DNA of 8,618 bases from contig DALTVX010000017.1 of NCBI GenBank assembly GCA_029987395.1, positions 1 to 8,618 of the forward strand, read 5' to 3'. Positions 1 to 5,749 of the stretch are shown one piece after another (the first letter of the stretch is position 1; each line of letters starts with the position of its first letter). The stretch is from Methanocorpusculum sp. Its GTDB lineage: Archaea; Halobacteriota; Methanomicrobia; Methanomicrobiales; Methanocorpusculaceae. Position numbers and translations under genes: made by a program. The notes beneath the pieces are model-generated. The model did not search any database. It saw only the letters and a list, made by a program, of their open reading frames with translations, and was not told where the DNA came from.

Positions 1-146
1 AACAGATTGAGTTCACGGATGCAGAAATTGCAATGCGTGTCGGAAGAAAAATTGGCCGTGACATCGGTATCCTCTACGGACTTGTAGCGGGTATCATTGC
101 CTTCCTGGTAGTCATCTACTGGATGTCAGGGTTATTATTCATCTAA
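1..146 (+). CDS. mtrG: Tetrahydromethanopterin S-methyltransferase subunit G, C-terminal part
   Basis: An open frame enters from the left edge (first full codon at 3) and ends with TAA at 144-146, giving 47 visible residues. The visible part has a charged stretch (TDAEIAMRVGRKIGRDIG) followed by one hydrophobic segment of about 22 residues ending at the C-terminus. This is the layout of MtrG, a small subunit with a cytosolic head and a single C-terminal membrane helix. The stop lies 12 nt before mtrH, and the known operon order in methanogens is mtrEDCBAFGH, so position supports G. MtrG belongs to the membrane-bound Mtr complex, which moves the methyl group from tetrahydromethanopterin (or sarcinapterin) to coenzyme M and pumps sodium ions. 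MtrF is the main alternative, because it is also small with a C-terminal helix. The residues just before the helix and the position next to mtrH favour MtrG. The N-terminus is outside the window. Confidence 0.85.
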   Translation, partial: QIEFTDAEIAMRVGRKIGRDIGILYGLVAGIIAFLVVIYWMSGLLFI

Positions 147-147
147 T

Positions 148-153
148 GAGGTG
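148..153 (+). promoter_or_regulatory. Ribosome binding site of mtrH
   Basis: GAGGTG lies 5 nt before the ATG at 159 and matches the anti-Shine-Dalgarno end of archaeal 16S rRNA. It begins just after the mtrG stop codon, as expected for coupled translation inside the operon. It fixes the mtrH start. Confidence 0.85.
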
Positions 154-158
154 CCAAT

Positions 159-1178
159 ATGTTCAAGTTTGAAAAAGAACAGCAGGTCTTTGACTTTAAT
201 GGAACGAAGATTGGTGGACAGCCTGGGGAGTATCCACGTGTGCTTTCACCATCCATCTTCTACAACAAACACGAGATCGTATTAAACGATCACACCGGTG
301 AGATCGACAAATTAAAAGCAGAAGCACTCTGGAACCGCTGTCAGGAACTTTCTGACATTACAGGTAACAAGTACTTCCTGCAGATCCTCGCAGAACATGC
401 AGAGGCGTTTGAATCGTATTTCACCTGGTTTGACAGTATCGACAGCAAGACCGCATTCCTGATGGACTCCTCTGCTCCGGCAGCACTCATCCACGCAACA
501 AAGTATGTTACGGAAGTTGGTCTTGCAGACCGTGCGATCTACAACTCGATCAACGGCTCTATCCAGCCGGAAAATGTTAAGGCACTTGCCGAGTCCGATG
601 TGACCTCCGCAATCGTGCTCGCATTCAACCCAGGTGACCCATCCGTTATCGGACGTGAGAAAGCACTCGTAGACGGTGGAGTCGCAGGTCAGGCAAAAGG
701 TATGATCCAGATCGCAGAAGAATGCGGTATCACTCGCCCTATCCTCGACACTGCAGCAACCCCGCTCGGTCTCGGCTCCTTTGGCTCGTACCGTGAGATC
801 CTTGCATGCAAGGCCATCCACGGTCTGCCAACCGGTGGTGCATACCACAATATGACTGTTTCTTGGACCTGGCTGAAACGCTGGAGAAAGAACATTCACC
901 TGCAGTATGCCGACAAGCCGCTCCTTGCAGAACAGATGTTCCGCCACCACTACGGCGGCATCGAAGGTGTACGTCAGGCAGCATGGTCTTCACCGGATAT
1001 CGGCTGTAACATTATGGCCATGACCCTTGGTGCAGACTTAATCATGTACGGCCCAATCGAAAACATGGAAGGCGCCGCAACCGCGACGGCTTTCTCTGAC
1101 ATCGTTCTTGCTGAAGCATTCAAAGACTTTGGCGGAACCCTCGGCGTCGAAGACGGTCCGATCTCCAAACTCGTTTAA
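159..1178 (+). CDS. mtrH: Tetrahydromethanopterin S-methyltransferase subunit H
   Basis: This 339-residue protein is recognised as MtrH, the last gene of the mtr operon. MtrH is the peripheral cytosolic subunit. It takes the methyl group from N5-methyl-tetrahydromethanopterin and transfers it to the corrinoid carried by MtrA; the complex then methylates coenzyme M and exports sodium ions. Characteristic stretches are FNGTKIGGQPGEYPRVLSPS near the N-terminus, FLMDSSAPAALIHATKYV around residue 100, AFNPGDPS around residue 150, and DTAATPLGLGSFG with GLPTGGAYHN in the second half, then MTLGADLIMYGPIEN near residues 285-300. The protein is expected to fold as a TIM barrel, like other pterin-dependent methyltransferases. 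It has no signal peptide or membrane helix. It is slightly longer than the roughly 310 residues I know for this subunit in other methanogens. The start is set by a strong ribosome binding site, and a hairpin plus T-rich stretch follows the stop, so this is the operon end. Confidence 0.97.
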   Translation: MFKFEKEQQVFDFNGTKIGGQPGEYPRVLSPSIFYNKHEIVLNDHTGEIDKLKAEALWNRCQELSDITGNKYFLQILAEHAEAFESYFTWFDSIDSKTAFLMDSSAPAALIHATKYVTEVGLADRAIYNSINGSIQPENVKALAESDVTSAIVLAFNPGDPSVIGREKALVDGGVAGQAKGMIQIAEECGITRPILDTAATPLGLGSFGSYREILACKAIHGLPTGGAYHNMTVSWTWLKRWRKNIHLQYADKPLLAEQMFRHHYGGIEGVRQAAWSSPDIGCNIMAMTLGADLIMYGPIENMEGAATATAFSDIVLAEAFKDFGGTLGVEDGPISKLV

Positions 1179-1190
1179 ATCAAAAAGGAA

Positions 1191-1227
1191 AAAGGGATCA
1201 TCCCTTTAACTTTTTATTCTATTTTTT
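1191..1227 (+). terminator. Terminator of the mtr operon
   Basis: A perfect hairpin, AAAGGGA-TCA-TCCCTTT (1191-1207), lies 12 nt after the mtrH stop. It is followed by T-rich sequence with a run of five T (1211-1215) and a run of six T (1222-1227). Oligo-T tracts are the main archaeal termination signal, and a hairpin may help. It marks the end of the mtr transcript. Confidence 0.75.
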
Positions 1228-1253
1228 CTGTCAGTTTCTTTTCATATCACAAG

Positions 1254-1262
1254 AAATACATA
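1254..1262 (+). promoter_or_regulatory. Possible TATA box for the TPR-protein gene
   Basis: AAATACATA is centred about 30 nt before the ATG at 1288. Archaeal transcription starts about 25 nt downstream of the TATA box, so the RNA would begin at or within a few bases of the start codon. Together with the lack of a clear ribosome binding site (only GGTAATT before the ATG), this suggests a leaderless or nearly leaderless transcript. This is inferred from spacing only. Confidence 0.4.
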
Positions 1263-1287
1263 GACTGACAACCAAACACTGGTAATT

Positions 1288-3441
1288 ATGCGTGTCCGTG
1301 AGGGGAACCTAACACAACAATACTTCTGCGACTATTTGACAGTGTTTGCCGGCGATACATCCGCAAAGGAAGCCGGTCATGAAGAGATCGTTTTGTCCAA
1401 CCTGTTTCTTCATCGAATGAGTGTCGACGGCAGTTTTCATGCAAGAGTATTGTCGGCGATCCTCGGACACGAAGCAGATCGATCCCTCCTCCTCGCGCTT
1501 TTCAATGAAGTATCCGATCACGAGTATGCTCCCCTTTCACTGAACGACTGGCTGAAAACAGAGTATGATTTAGCTGTACAGAATGCTGACCCGAAACGAA
1601 AGATCGCTTTGGCCGCCCTGCTTCGTTCGCAGATATCCGGAACCAACATGGCTGCCGAGATCGTCTCTGCCTCAGAAAGCCCTTATCCGGAAAGCTGGTG
1701 GCAGTTTAGAAGCCGCCGTCTTACCGTCGAAGAGATAGAAAACCCCGACATCTACTTTGGCGTCGGCCGGCGTCCTTTCTGGCATTCCTTCCCTCTAGAC
1801 GAATATGCAGCAGTCCTAGGAAATGCTGAGGACCTGTCCCCCGAGATCATCTACGACATCATCATCTGCGTCGCCGGGGCATGGTTCTCCACACTGACTC
1901 GTGATGAAAAGATCATCTGGCTCAATATGCCGAGAACGACCTCAGATGAATGGGGAAAGTTCGTAGCCCCGCTTTTGATCCTCTCCTCCCCAGGTCCTGC
2001 TTTATCCACAGCAAACTGGCTCTATGCCTCAGGAAACCATGATGCCGCTCTTGATCTGTATGCAAATATCACGCTTGCATTCCCAGAGACCTCGGTGGAA
2101 AAACCCGCATTTGAACTCATGGGTGCCATCCTCTCAGAGTTCGGAGACTTTGACTATGCCTTCGAGGCATACAAAAGTGCATTCCTTCTCGTCAAAAACG
2201 GTGATTCCTATCAGCTCGCGCTCGGTTTGAAGAACCTCTGTGAGGTCGGCGAAGATCTCGGCGAAGATATGCGGGAATATTATGTCCGTATCGCCTCCAT
2301 CGCAGAGGAGCTGCCCTCAGCTGATCGGGTCAGGCTCTACTTTGATCTCGCCTCAGCCGCCAGAAAAAAATATAATTATCTGGACGAGTATGCCTATCTT
2401 GAACGCATCATGGACGAGGAAGGTGCCGAGGAACAGCTCTTTTCACGGGCAATGTCCCGTCTTTCTGAGATGAACCTGTCACTCGATAGCGATGGGAAAC
2501 CCAATGACGTCCTCCTCAAAGAAAAGGATGTTCAGGATCAGGTCGAGATGTTGATCGCGAGAGGGGACGCCGCCTATTTTGGATTCGATCCGGTCTGTGC
2601 CCTCTACTGGTACAACAGAGCAGATTCGATAAGCGGCCTTAGTTCATCATCTAAAAAATTCAAGGCCGCCGTCGCCGCAGGTCTGTATGCAGAAGCAAAA
2701 GACTATGCCTCCACCTCAGCGGAAAAAGCCCTTGTCCTGATCATGGGGGGCACATCCGTTCACCTTGTGGCTCGTGAACTTAATCTGGCTGTTACCGATG
2801 CCTGGAAAGCAGGTCAGGACATCACCTCACTCATCAGCCCTGTTCTCGTGATGCTTTCAGAAGAAAACCGTACGCTCGTCTGTGACCAGCTCGCCAACCG
2901 TTCGACCCGTGACGATGAAAAATCCATGATATGCTCGGGCATTGGTGACTGTTATCTGTCGCTTGGCATGCCGGATGAAGCCCGTCAGATGTTTCGCCAG
3001 GCTCTTCGTGCCAATCCCTGTAATACAATTCGATCTCGTATCTTTTCGGATATCGGCATGCTGGAGTATGAAACCGGAAATCATGATGCATCCTCGGAAG
3101 CCTATCTCTCTGCCTTAAAAATGAATGAACGGTTCCCGGCAGCATGGGCAGGCCTTGCGAGATCATGTATCTGTCAGGCAAAGTATCCTGAGGCGCTTGC
3201 CGCACTGGAAAATGCTGTTCGTCAGCATCCGGTCAACGCTGCATATCAGGAGATGCGTGCGGCCGTTCAAGCGATAATCGCACGTCCTCTTGATGAAACG
3301 GCAGACCGACTCTTTGCTCTTAATGATGCTGGGTGCCTTCCTATGGCGGCAGTGCTCTATTCTGAAAAATCGCCTTCTGGCTTTAAAAAAGAGGCGTGGG
3401 ATGTAACATCTGTTGAAGATGTTCTGAAATTTAGAGAATAA
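1288..3441 (+). CDS. Large TPR-repeat protein of unknown function
   Basis: This 717-residue protein is not one I recognise by name. It is mostly helical and Ala/Leu-rich. A TPR-like pair of helices lies around residues 240-310 (ANWLYASGNHDAALDLYANI, then GDFDYAFEAYKSAFLL). A clearer run of three or more TPR units spans about residues 547-655, with the typical G-x-x-Y and A-x-x-x-Y/F-x-x-A-L-x-x-x-P pattern (DCYLSLGMPDEARQMFRQAL, YETGNHDASSEAYLSALKMN, KYPEALAALENAVRQHP). The first 230 residues and the last 60 match no family I can name. There is no signal peptide or membrane helix, so it is probably a cytosolic scaffold or partner-binding protein. An in-frame TAG at 1261-1263 rules out a much longer N-terminus. 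It is preceded by the mtr terminator and a possible promoter, and it ends 11 nt before the stop of the converging FmdE-family gene, so it is likely a single-gene unit. TPR domains bind proteins or peptides; the partner here is unknown. Confidence 0.75.
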   Translation: MRVREGNLTQQYFCDYLTVFAGDTSAKEAGHEEIVLSNLFLHRMSVDGSFHARVLSAILGHEADRSLLLALFNEVSDHEYAPLSLNDWLKTEYDLAVQNADPKRKIALAALLRSQISGTNMAAEIVSASESPYPESWWQFRSRRLTVEEIENPDIYFGVGRRPFWHSFPLDEYAAVLGNAEDLSPEIIYDIIICVAGAWFSTLTRDEKIIWLNMPRTTSDEWGKFVAPLLILSSPGPALSTANWLYASGNHDAALDLYANITLAFPETSVEKPAFELMGAILSEFGDFDYAFEAYKSAFLLVKNGDSYQLALGLKNLCEVGEDLGEDMREYYVRIASIAEELPSADRVRLYFDLASAARKKYNYLDEYAYLERIMDEEGAEEQLFSRAMSRLSEMNLSLDSDGKPNDVLLKEKDVQDQVEMLIARGDAAYFGFDPVCALYWYNRADSISGLSSSSKKFKAAVAAGLYAEAKDYASTSAEKALVLIMGGTSVHLVARELNLAVTDAWKAGQDITSLISPVLVMLSEENRTLVCDQLANRSTRDDEKSMICSGIGDCYLSLGMPDEARQMFRQALRANPCNTIRSRIFSDIGMLEYETGNHDASSEAYLSALKMNERFPAAWAGLARSCICQAKYPEALAALENAVRQHPVNAAYQEMRAAVQAIIARPLDETADRLFALNDAGCLPMAAVLYSEKSPSGFKKEAWDVTSVEDVLKFRE

Positions 3442-3447
3442 TATCTC

Positions 3448-3454
3448 TTTTTTT
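3448..3454 (+). terminator. Oligo-T terminator of the TPR-protein gene
   Basis: A run of seven T begins 6 nt after the TPR gene stop. It overlaps by 2 nt the stop codon of the gene arriving on the other strand (3455-3453), so the two converging genes have almost no space between them. There is no obvious hairpin. Confidence 0.5.
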
Positions 3455-3899
3455 ATTCGGTCCGGACGGTGAAAAGTTCATCATCCGGAGTGTTCATCAT
3501 GACCTGCAGCAGCTCGTTTTGGATCTCAGCGTAACGTTTGATCTCCTCCGGCGTTGCTGTTTTTGCTGAAAGCTTGCCTTTCAATGCGTGAAGCTCGACG
3601 CTGGTGACCTTTGTTCCGGGCACCTCATCGATGAACAGTTTGCTACCATCCGGTTTTTCCAGAATAAAACTCACGGTATTTGTATCCTCAACAACAAGCC
3701 GTTCAGGGTGTTTGCGGAGGTCAAAGGTCTGTTTTAGTGCATCAAGCGGGCAGCGTGTCGAATGGGACAGCACCTTGATGGTTGTTTCAGTTCCTGACCA
3801 TTTTGCAGCAACCACAGCGATCTTGTAGCCAAGTGCGATCCCCGGGCAGGTATGCCCGTGTGCTTTTGCTATCACATCAAAATCTGGAATATCTGTCAT
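3453..3899 (-). CDS. FmdE-family protein, core domain only
   Basis: This 148-residue protein has the FmdE-family (PF02663) N-terminal signature HGHTCPGIALGYKIA at residues 14-28. A second conserved segment, STRCPLDALKQTF, follows with Cys50 and Asp53. His14, His16, Cys18 and Cys50 are the likely metal ligands. The family is named after a protein that co-purifies with molybdenum formylmethanofuran dehydrogenase in some methanogens, but most members are stand-alone and their function is not established. Canonical FmdE has an extra C-terminal treble-clef zinc finger. Here no cysteine occurs after residue 50, so that finger is absent and only the alpha+beta core remains. The gene lies 14 nt downstream of aIF1A on the same strand, with a run of eight T between them and no visible ribosome binding site. 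It may be read from the aIF1A transcript or partly shut off by that T-run. A link to methanofuran metabolism is only suggested by the family name. Confidence 0.82.
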   Translation of the reverse strand: MTDIPDFDVIAKAHGHTCPGIALGYKIAVVAAKWSGTETTIKVLSHSTRCPLDALKQTFDLRKHPERLVVEDTNTVSFILEKPDGSKLFIDEVPGTKVTSVELHALKGKLSAKTATPEEIKRYAEIQNELLQVMMNTPDDELFTVRTE

Positions 3900-3902
3900 A
3901 AT

Positions 3903-3910
3903 AAAAAAAA
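3903..3910 (-). terminator. Oligo-T tract after aIF1A
   Basis: Eight consecutive T on the - strand lie between the aIF1A stop (3914) and the start of the FmdE-family gene (3899). This could end or reduce transcription after aIF1A, making the downstream gene poorly expressed or dependent on read-through. It could also be simple low-complexity spacer. Confidence 0.4.
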
Positions 3911-3913
3911 TGT

Positions 3914-4231
3914 TTAAAGGTATTTGTGGCCGCGGAGCCAGTCCACCTGGGGGGTGGTGTACCGGTAGATGATATCACACTTCTCGTCCTGGAAATCCCA
4001 TGGAACGACAATGAGGATATCTCCTTCTCGGATCCAAACTCTCTTTTTGATCTTACCTTTGATACGCCCAAGACGTGTTACTCCGTCTGAACATCGTACT
4101 CTGATGTGGTTTGACCCAAGCATCAGCTCTGCCTGTGCAAATTGTTCCCGTATCCGTTTATTCGGTAGCTTGACTCTAACAATACTTCCGTCATCTGATA
4201 CAGTTTGATTAGCGTTTTCTATTCGTCCCAA
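3914..4231 (-). CDS. eif1A: Translation initiation factor aIF1A
   Basis: This 105-residue protein is archaeal aIF1A, counterpart of eukaryotic eIF1A and bacterial IF1. It binds the A-site region of the small ribosomal subunit and helps start-site selection and initiator tRNA placement. The OB-fold core is clear: GSNHIRVRCSDGVTRLGRI followed by KGKIKKRVWIREGDILIVV and PWDFQDEKCDIIYRYT, then the family's usual C-terminal tail TPQVDWLRGHKYL. The N-terminal 15 residues are variable, as in other archaea. The start codon is TTG, preceded 5 nt upstream by AAGGT. The next in-frame ATG (Met37) would remove the first part of the OB fold, so TTG is the sensible choice. The gene is divergent from the YkgJ-type gene and is followed by the FmdE-family gene. 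Length and sequence are normal for the family. Confidence 0.96.
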   Translation of the reverse strand: MGRIENANQTVSDDGSIVRVKLPNKRIREQFAQAELMLGSNHIRVRCSDGVTRLGRIKGKIKKRVWIREGDILIVVPWDFQDEKCDIIYRYTTPQVDWLRGHKYL

Positions 4232-4236
4232 GTAAT

Positions 4237-4241
4237 ACCTT
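4237..4241 (-). promoter_or_regulatory. Ribosome binding site that sets the TTG start of aIF1A
   Basis: Reading the - strand, AAGGT (preceded by GGGG) lies 5 nt before the TTG codon at 4231-4229. It is the best match to the anti-Shine-Dalgarno sequence here and supports TTG as initiator. Confidence 0.6.
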
Positions 4242-4298
4242 CCCCTATTGTACTATATCATAGGGTCTGAAACTTGATAAACACTTCGTGAGATTAAT

Positions 4299-4308
4299 GT
4301 ATATATAC
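4299..4308. promoter_or_regulatory. Palindromic TATA element in a divergent promoter region
   Basis: GTATATATAC is a perfect 10-bp palindrome between aIF1A (start 4231, -) and the YkgJ-type gene (start 4398, +). It reads as a TATA box in both directions. A start about 25 nt away on either side would give a leader of roughly 45 nt for aIF1A and roughly 65 nt for the other gene. One TATA element serving both genes, or two overlapping promoters, is plausible. Apart from this element and the short repeat at 4324-4339, I see nothing else in the 166-bp gap. Confidence 0.5.
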
Positions 4309-4323
4309 GGTTATACAGATTAG

Positions 4324-4339
4324 AACAGGTTCAACAGGT
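4324..4339 (+). repeat. Short direct repeat AACAGGT x2, 9-bp period
   Basis: AACAGGT occurs at 4324-4330 and again at 4333-4339, about 16-30 nt downstream of the palindromic TATA element. That is near the expected + strand transcription start of the YkgJ-type gene. It could be a regulator site, but two 7-mers are weak evidence and chance is possible. Confidence 0.25.
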
Positions 4340-4397
4340 GAATATCCTTATCAGTAACGCGAGTAAAAAGCTAATCTATAAGAAAATGGAGTTTTAA

Positions 4398-5087
4398 ATG
4401 GCAGGTACGCCCATGCAAAGTCTTGTCGAGCTGGAAGCAGAGCTCGCACTTCTGAAAAAATATCCACAGCACGATCTCGAGGAGATCATCAAAGAGGTCG
4501 GCTTTTCCTGCACAAATTGCGGGAAATGCTGTACAAAAGAGTTCAACGGCCATGTATTTCTTCTCGCGAAAGATGCCAAGCGTCTAAAAACATTTGCACC
4601 CGAGGCACTCATGCCTGCCCCCGGTTTTCCTTATTCAGATACGTCAGGAAACTTTTATGTGTCAGGGTATGCTCTGAAAACCCAGGAGAACGGGGACTGT
4701 GTGTTTTTGGATGAACATAAACGCTGTAGGATCTATGATCAGCGGTTTACCATCTGCAGGGTCTATCCGTATATGCTTCACCGGGAACCTGACGAACGGG
4801 GGAAAATCGACTGGCGGCAGATATCAGGTTTCGACGAACACGGCGAGTATGACTGTGTCATCTCTGAGGAAGAGTGTGCAAAAATCGCCGAGGATACGAT
4901 CGCGTATGAGACCGCATTTCTGGAACAGGAGATCGATTTCCACAAAGCCGTTCTGGAAAAATTCTCTGATGAACAGATCCGATTCGTGCGAAAAGATCAC
5001 GACGCCCGGGTCCGTGCATGTATGAAATCAGGAAAAGCGACGGTGTTTGTCTGGGATGGTTCGGATCTCGTAATGGAAGAGCTGTAA
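4398..5087 (+). CDS. YkgJ-type cysteine-cluster protein
   Basis: This 229-residue protein carries the CxxCxxCC cluster of the YkgJ family (PF03692): Cys38, Cys41, Cys44 and Cys45 in SCTNCGKCC. A second part follows in the usual arrangement, with Cys101, Cys110 and Cys120 in DCVFLDEHKRCRIYDQRFTICRVYPY, and a later Cys153. These residues are expected to bind an iron-sulfur cluster or zinc, probably in the cytosol. The reaction is unknown for most family members, and I do not assign one. Residues 1-36 before the cluster are helical and acidic, and the C-terminal 65 residues are charged. GGAG lies 6 nt before the ATG at 4398. A tiny frame (ATG-GAG-TTT-TAA) begins at 4386 and ends just before the true start. 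The gene stands alone, divergent from aIF1A, and its stop is only 2 nt from the left end of the fold-back element. Confidence 0.87.
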   Translation: MAGTPMQSLVELEAELALLKKYPQHDLEEIIKEVGFSCTNCGKCCTKEFNGHVFLLAKDAKRLKTFAPEALMPAPGFPYSDTSGNFYVSGYALKTQENGDCVFLDEHKRCRIYDQRFTICRVYPYMLHREPDERGKIDWRQISGFDEHGEYDCVISEEECAKIAEDTIAYETAFLEQEIDFHKAVLEKFSDEQIRFVRKDHDARVRACMKSGKATVFVWDGSDLVMEEL

Positions 5088-5089
5088 TG

Positions 5090-5198
5090 GGACTTACGCG
5101 GTGTTCTCTCAATTAAAATAGCTAACTTACTTATGGGATGTAATTCGATTTCGTGTACCGTGTTTGTGTGGATACCTGAGAAAAAAACCAACCGCGAA
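5090..5198 (+). repeat. Left terminal inverted repeat arm
   Basis: This arm begins with GGACTTACGCGGTGTT and ends with ACCAACCGCGAA, both exactly matched in reverse complement by the right arm. Between them, 5144-5157 and 5166-5184 also match the right arm with only one and two differences. The AT-rich stretch 5106-5143 is poorly conserved between the arms. Confidence 0.8.
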
Positions 5199-5212
5199 TC
5201 GGCGCGAATCTC

Positions 5213-5304
5213 GCAAGCCTTTGGCTTGCTCTCAGAATCGGATTTGCTTTTCCTCACTTGAACTCGGCGGCTCTCTCGCAAGTCTATCGACTTGCTCAGC
5301 TGAG
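5213..5304 (+). repeat. Hairpins of the left arm
   Basis: Two similar hairpins occur: GCAAGCC-TTT-GGCTTGC (5213-5229) and GCAAGTC-TATC-GACTTGC (5278-5295). Both are preceded by CTCGCAAG-like and followed by CTTGCTC-like sequence. The palindrome CTCAGCTGAG (5295-5304) abuts the second. The first hairpin sits where the right arm, read on the other strand, has a different hairpin (5665-5679), so the stem is kept while its sequence differs. Confidence 0.65.
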
Positions 5305-5363
5305 GTCGTCCGCTTTCAGCGTCCAACCCGCTATCGTCCCGCCGGTTCATCCCTCATCGGGAG

Positions 5364-5495
5364 CGTTCGGGCAAATCCTGTCGCCGCCCCAGCGGCTCCC
5401 AATAACAATATCTCCCCCCTCTCTTCTATAAATACAACTCTCTGAAGATTTCTCTCACGAGAGGCGCTGGGGCGGCGACAGGATTTGCCCGAACG
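5364..5495. repeat. Central perfect inverted repeat with a 70-nt loop
   Basis: Positions 5364-5394 and 5465-5495 are exact reverse complements over 31 nt, and the match extends outward by 8 more pairs after one mismatch (5355-5362 with 5497-5504). The arms are GC-rich. The enclosed 70 nt (5395-5464) are pyrimidine-rich, with tracts such as TCTCCCCCCTCTCTTC. This is the apex of the whole 765-bp palindrome and its best-preserved part. A hairpin this long would be very stable in RNA or single-stranded DNA. Confidence 0.85.
5426..5435. promoter_or_regulatory. TATA-like sequence in the apex loop
   Basis: CTATAAATAC is the only strongly AT-rich stretch near the centre of the element and resembles an archaeal TATA box. 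On the + strand it would start RNA near 5455 and transcribe the right arm. On the other strand it reads GTATTTATAG, close to the TTTATA consensus. There is no other support for a promoter here. Confidence 0.2.
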
Positions 5496-5740
5496 GTCCC
5501 GATGAAGGGACGAGCAAGTCGAGGGCGGGCTGACCCGCAGGGGAGGCCTCAGCCGAGCAAGGCTTTGCCTTGCGAGAGACTTGCGAGAGTGAGGGTCAGC
5601 AAATCCGATTTTTCTCGCCCGAAGGGCGGGATTCAAGCGAGGGCTGAAAGCCCGAAGCGGAGAGCAAAGCGAAGCTTTGTGATCGCGCCGATTCAAGCGA
5701 GGGTCGAAGACCCGAGTCGGAGAGCAAATCTCTGATTTGC
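5496..5740 (+). other. Dense run of short hairpins in the right arm
   Basis: In 245 nt I find eight stem-loops with stems of 5-7 bp: GTCCC/GGGAC (5496-5511), GCGGG/CCCGC (5525-5538), GCAAGGC-TTT-GCCTTGC (5557-5573), CGCCC-GAA-GGGCG (5616-5628), GGGCT-GAA-AGCCC (5641-5653), CAAAGC-GAA-GCTTTG (5665-5679), GGGTC-GAA-GACCC (5701-5713) and GCAAATC-TCT-GATTTGC (5724-5740). The palindrome GAGGCCTC lies at 5543-5550. Four have a GAA triloop on the + strand. The hairpin at 5665-5679 contains the heptamer GCGAAGC, known from biophysical work as an exceptionally stable DNA mini-hairpin. The density goes well beyond what a terminator needs. Confidence 0.75.
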
Positions 5741-5749
5741 GGTTCGCGG
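5630..5749 (+). repeat. Two tandem 60-bp units with covarying hairpins
   Basis: Unit A (5630-5689) and unit B (5690-5749) are head-to-tail copies. Both begin GATTCAAGCGAGGG and share CGGAGAGCAAA at the same offset. Each holds two hairpins at equivalent places. First stem: GGGCT/AGCCC in A and GGGTC/GACCC in B, two paired compensatory changes. Second stem: G-C in A becomes T-A in B, and an outer G-T wobble becomes G-C. Differences therefore fall mostly where pairing is kept, which suggests the hairpins are selected or copied as structures. The last ten bases are diverged. Confidence 0.75.

Noticed and set aside
312..950. A 212-codon frame antisense to mtrH
   Set aside because: It lies wholly inside the well-supported mtrH gene. 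Its Cys/Val-rich composition is what the reverse of that coding sequence produces.
4386..4397. A three-codon upstream frame (ATG-GAG-TTT-TAA) before the YkgJ-type gene
   Set aside because: The GGAG within it is better explained as the ribosome binding site of the ATG at 4398. A regulatory mini-frame cannot be supported.
5331..5696. A 121-codon - strand frame, and + strand frames at 5164-5445 and 5502-5735, inside the fold-back element
   Set aside because: They are Arg/Ser/Pro-rich, follow the inverted repeats and hairpins, match no family I know and lack ribosome binding sites. Repeated peptide pieces in them simply reflect the repeated DNA.
5630..5749. CRISPR array suggested by repeated GATTCAAGCGAGGG
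   Set aside because: There are only two copies, the whole 60-bp unit is repeated rather than a repeat with unique spacers, and no cas gene is nearby.
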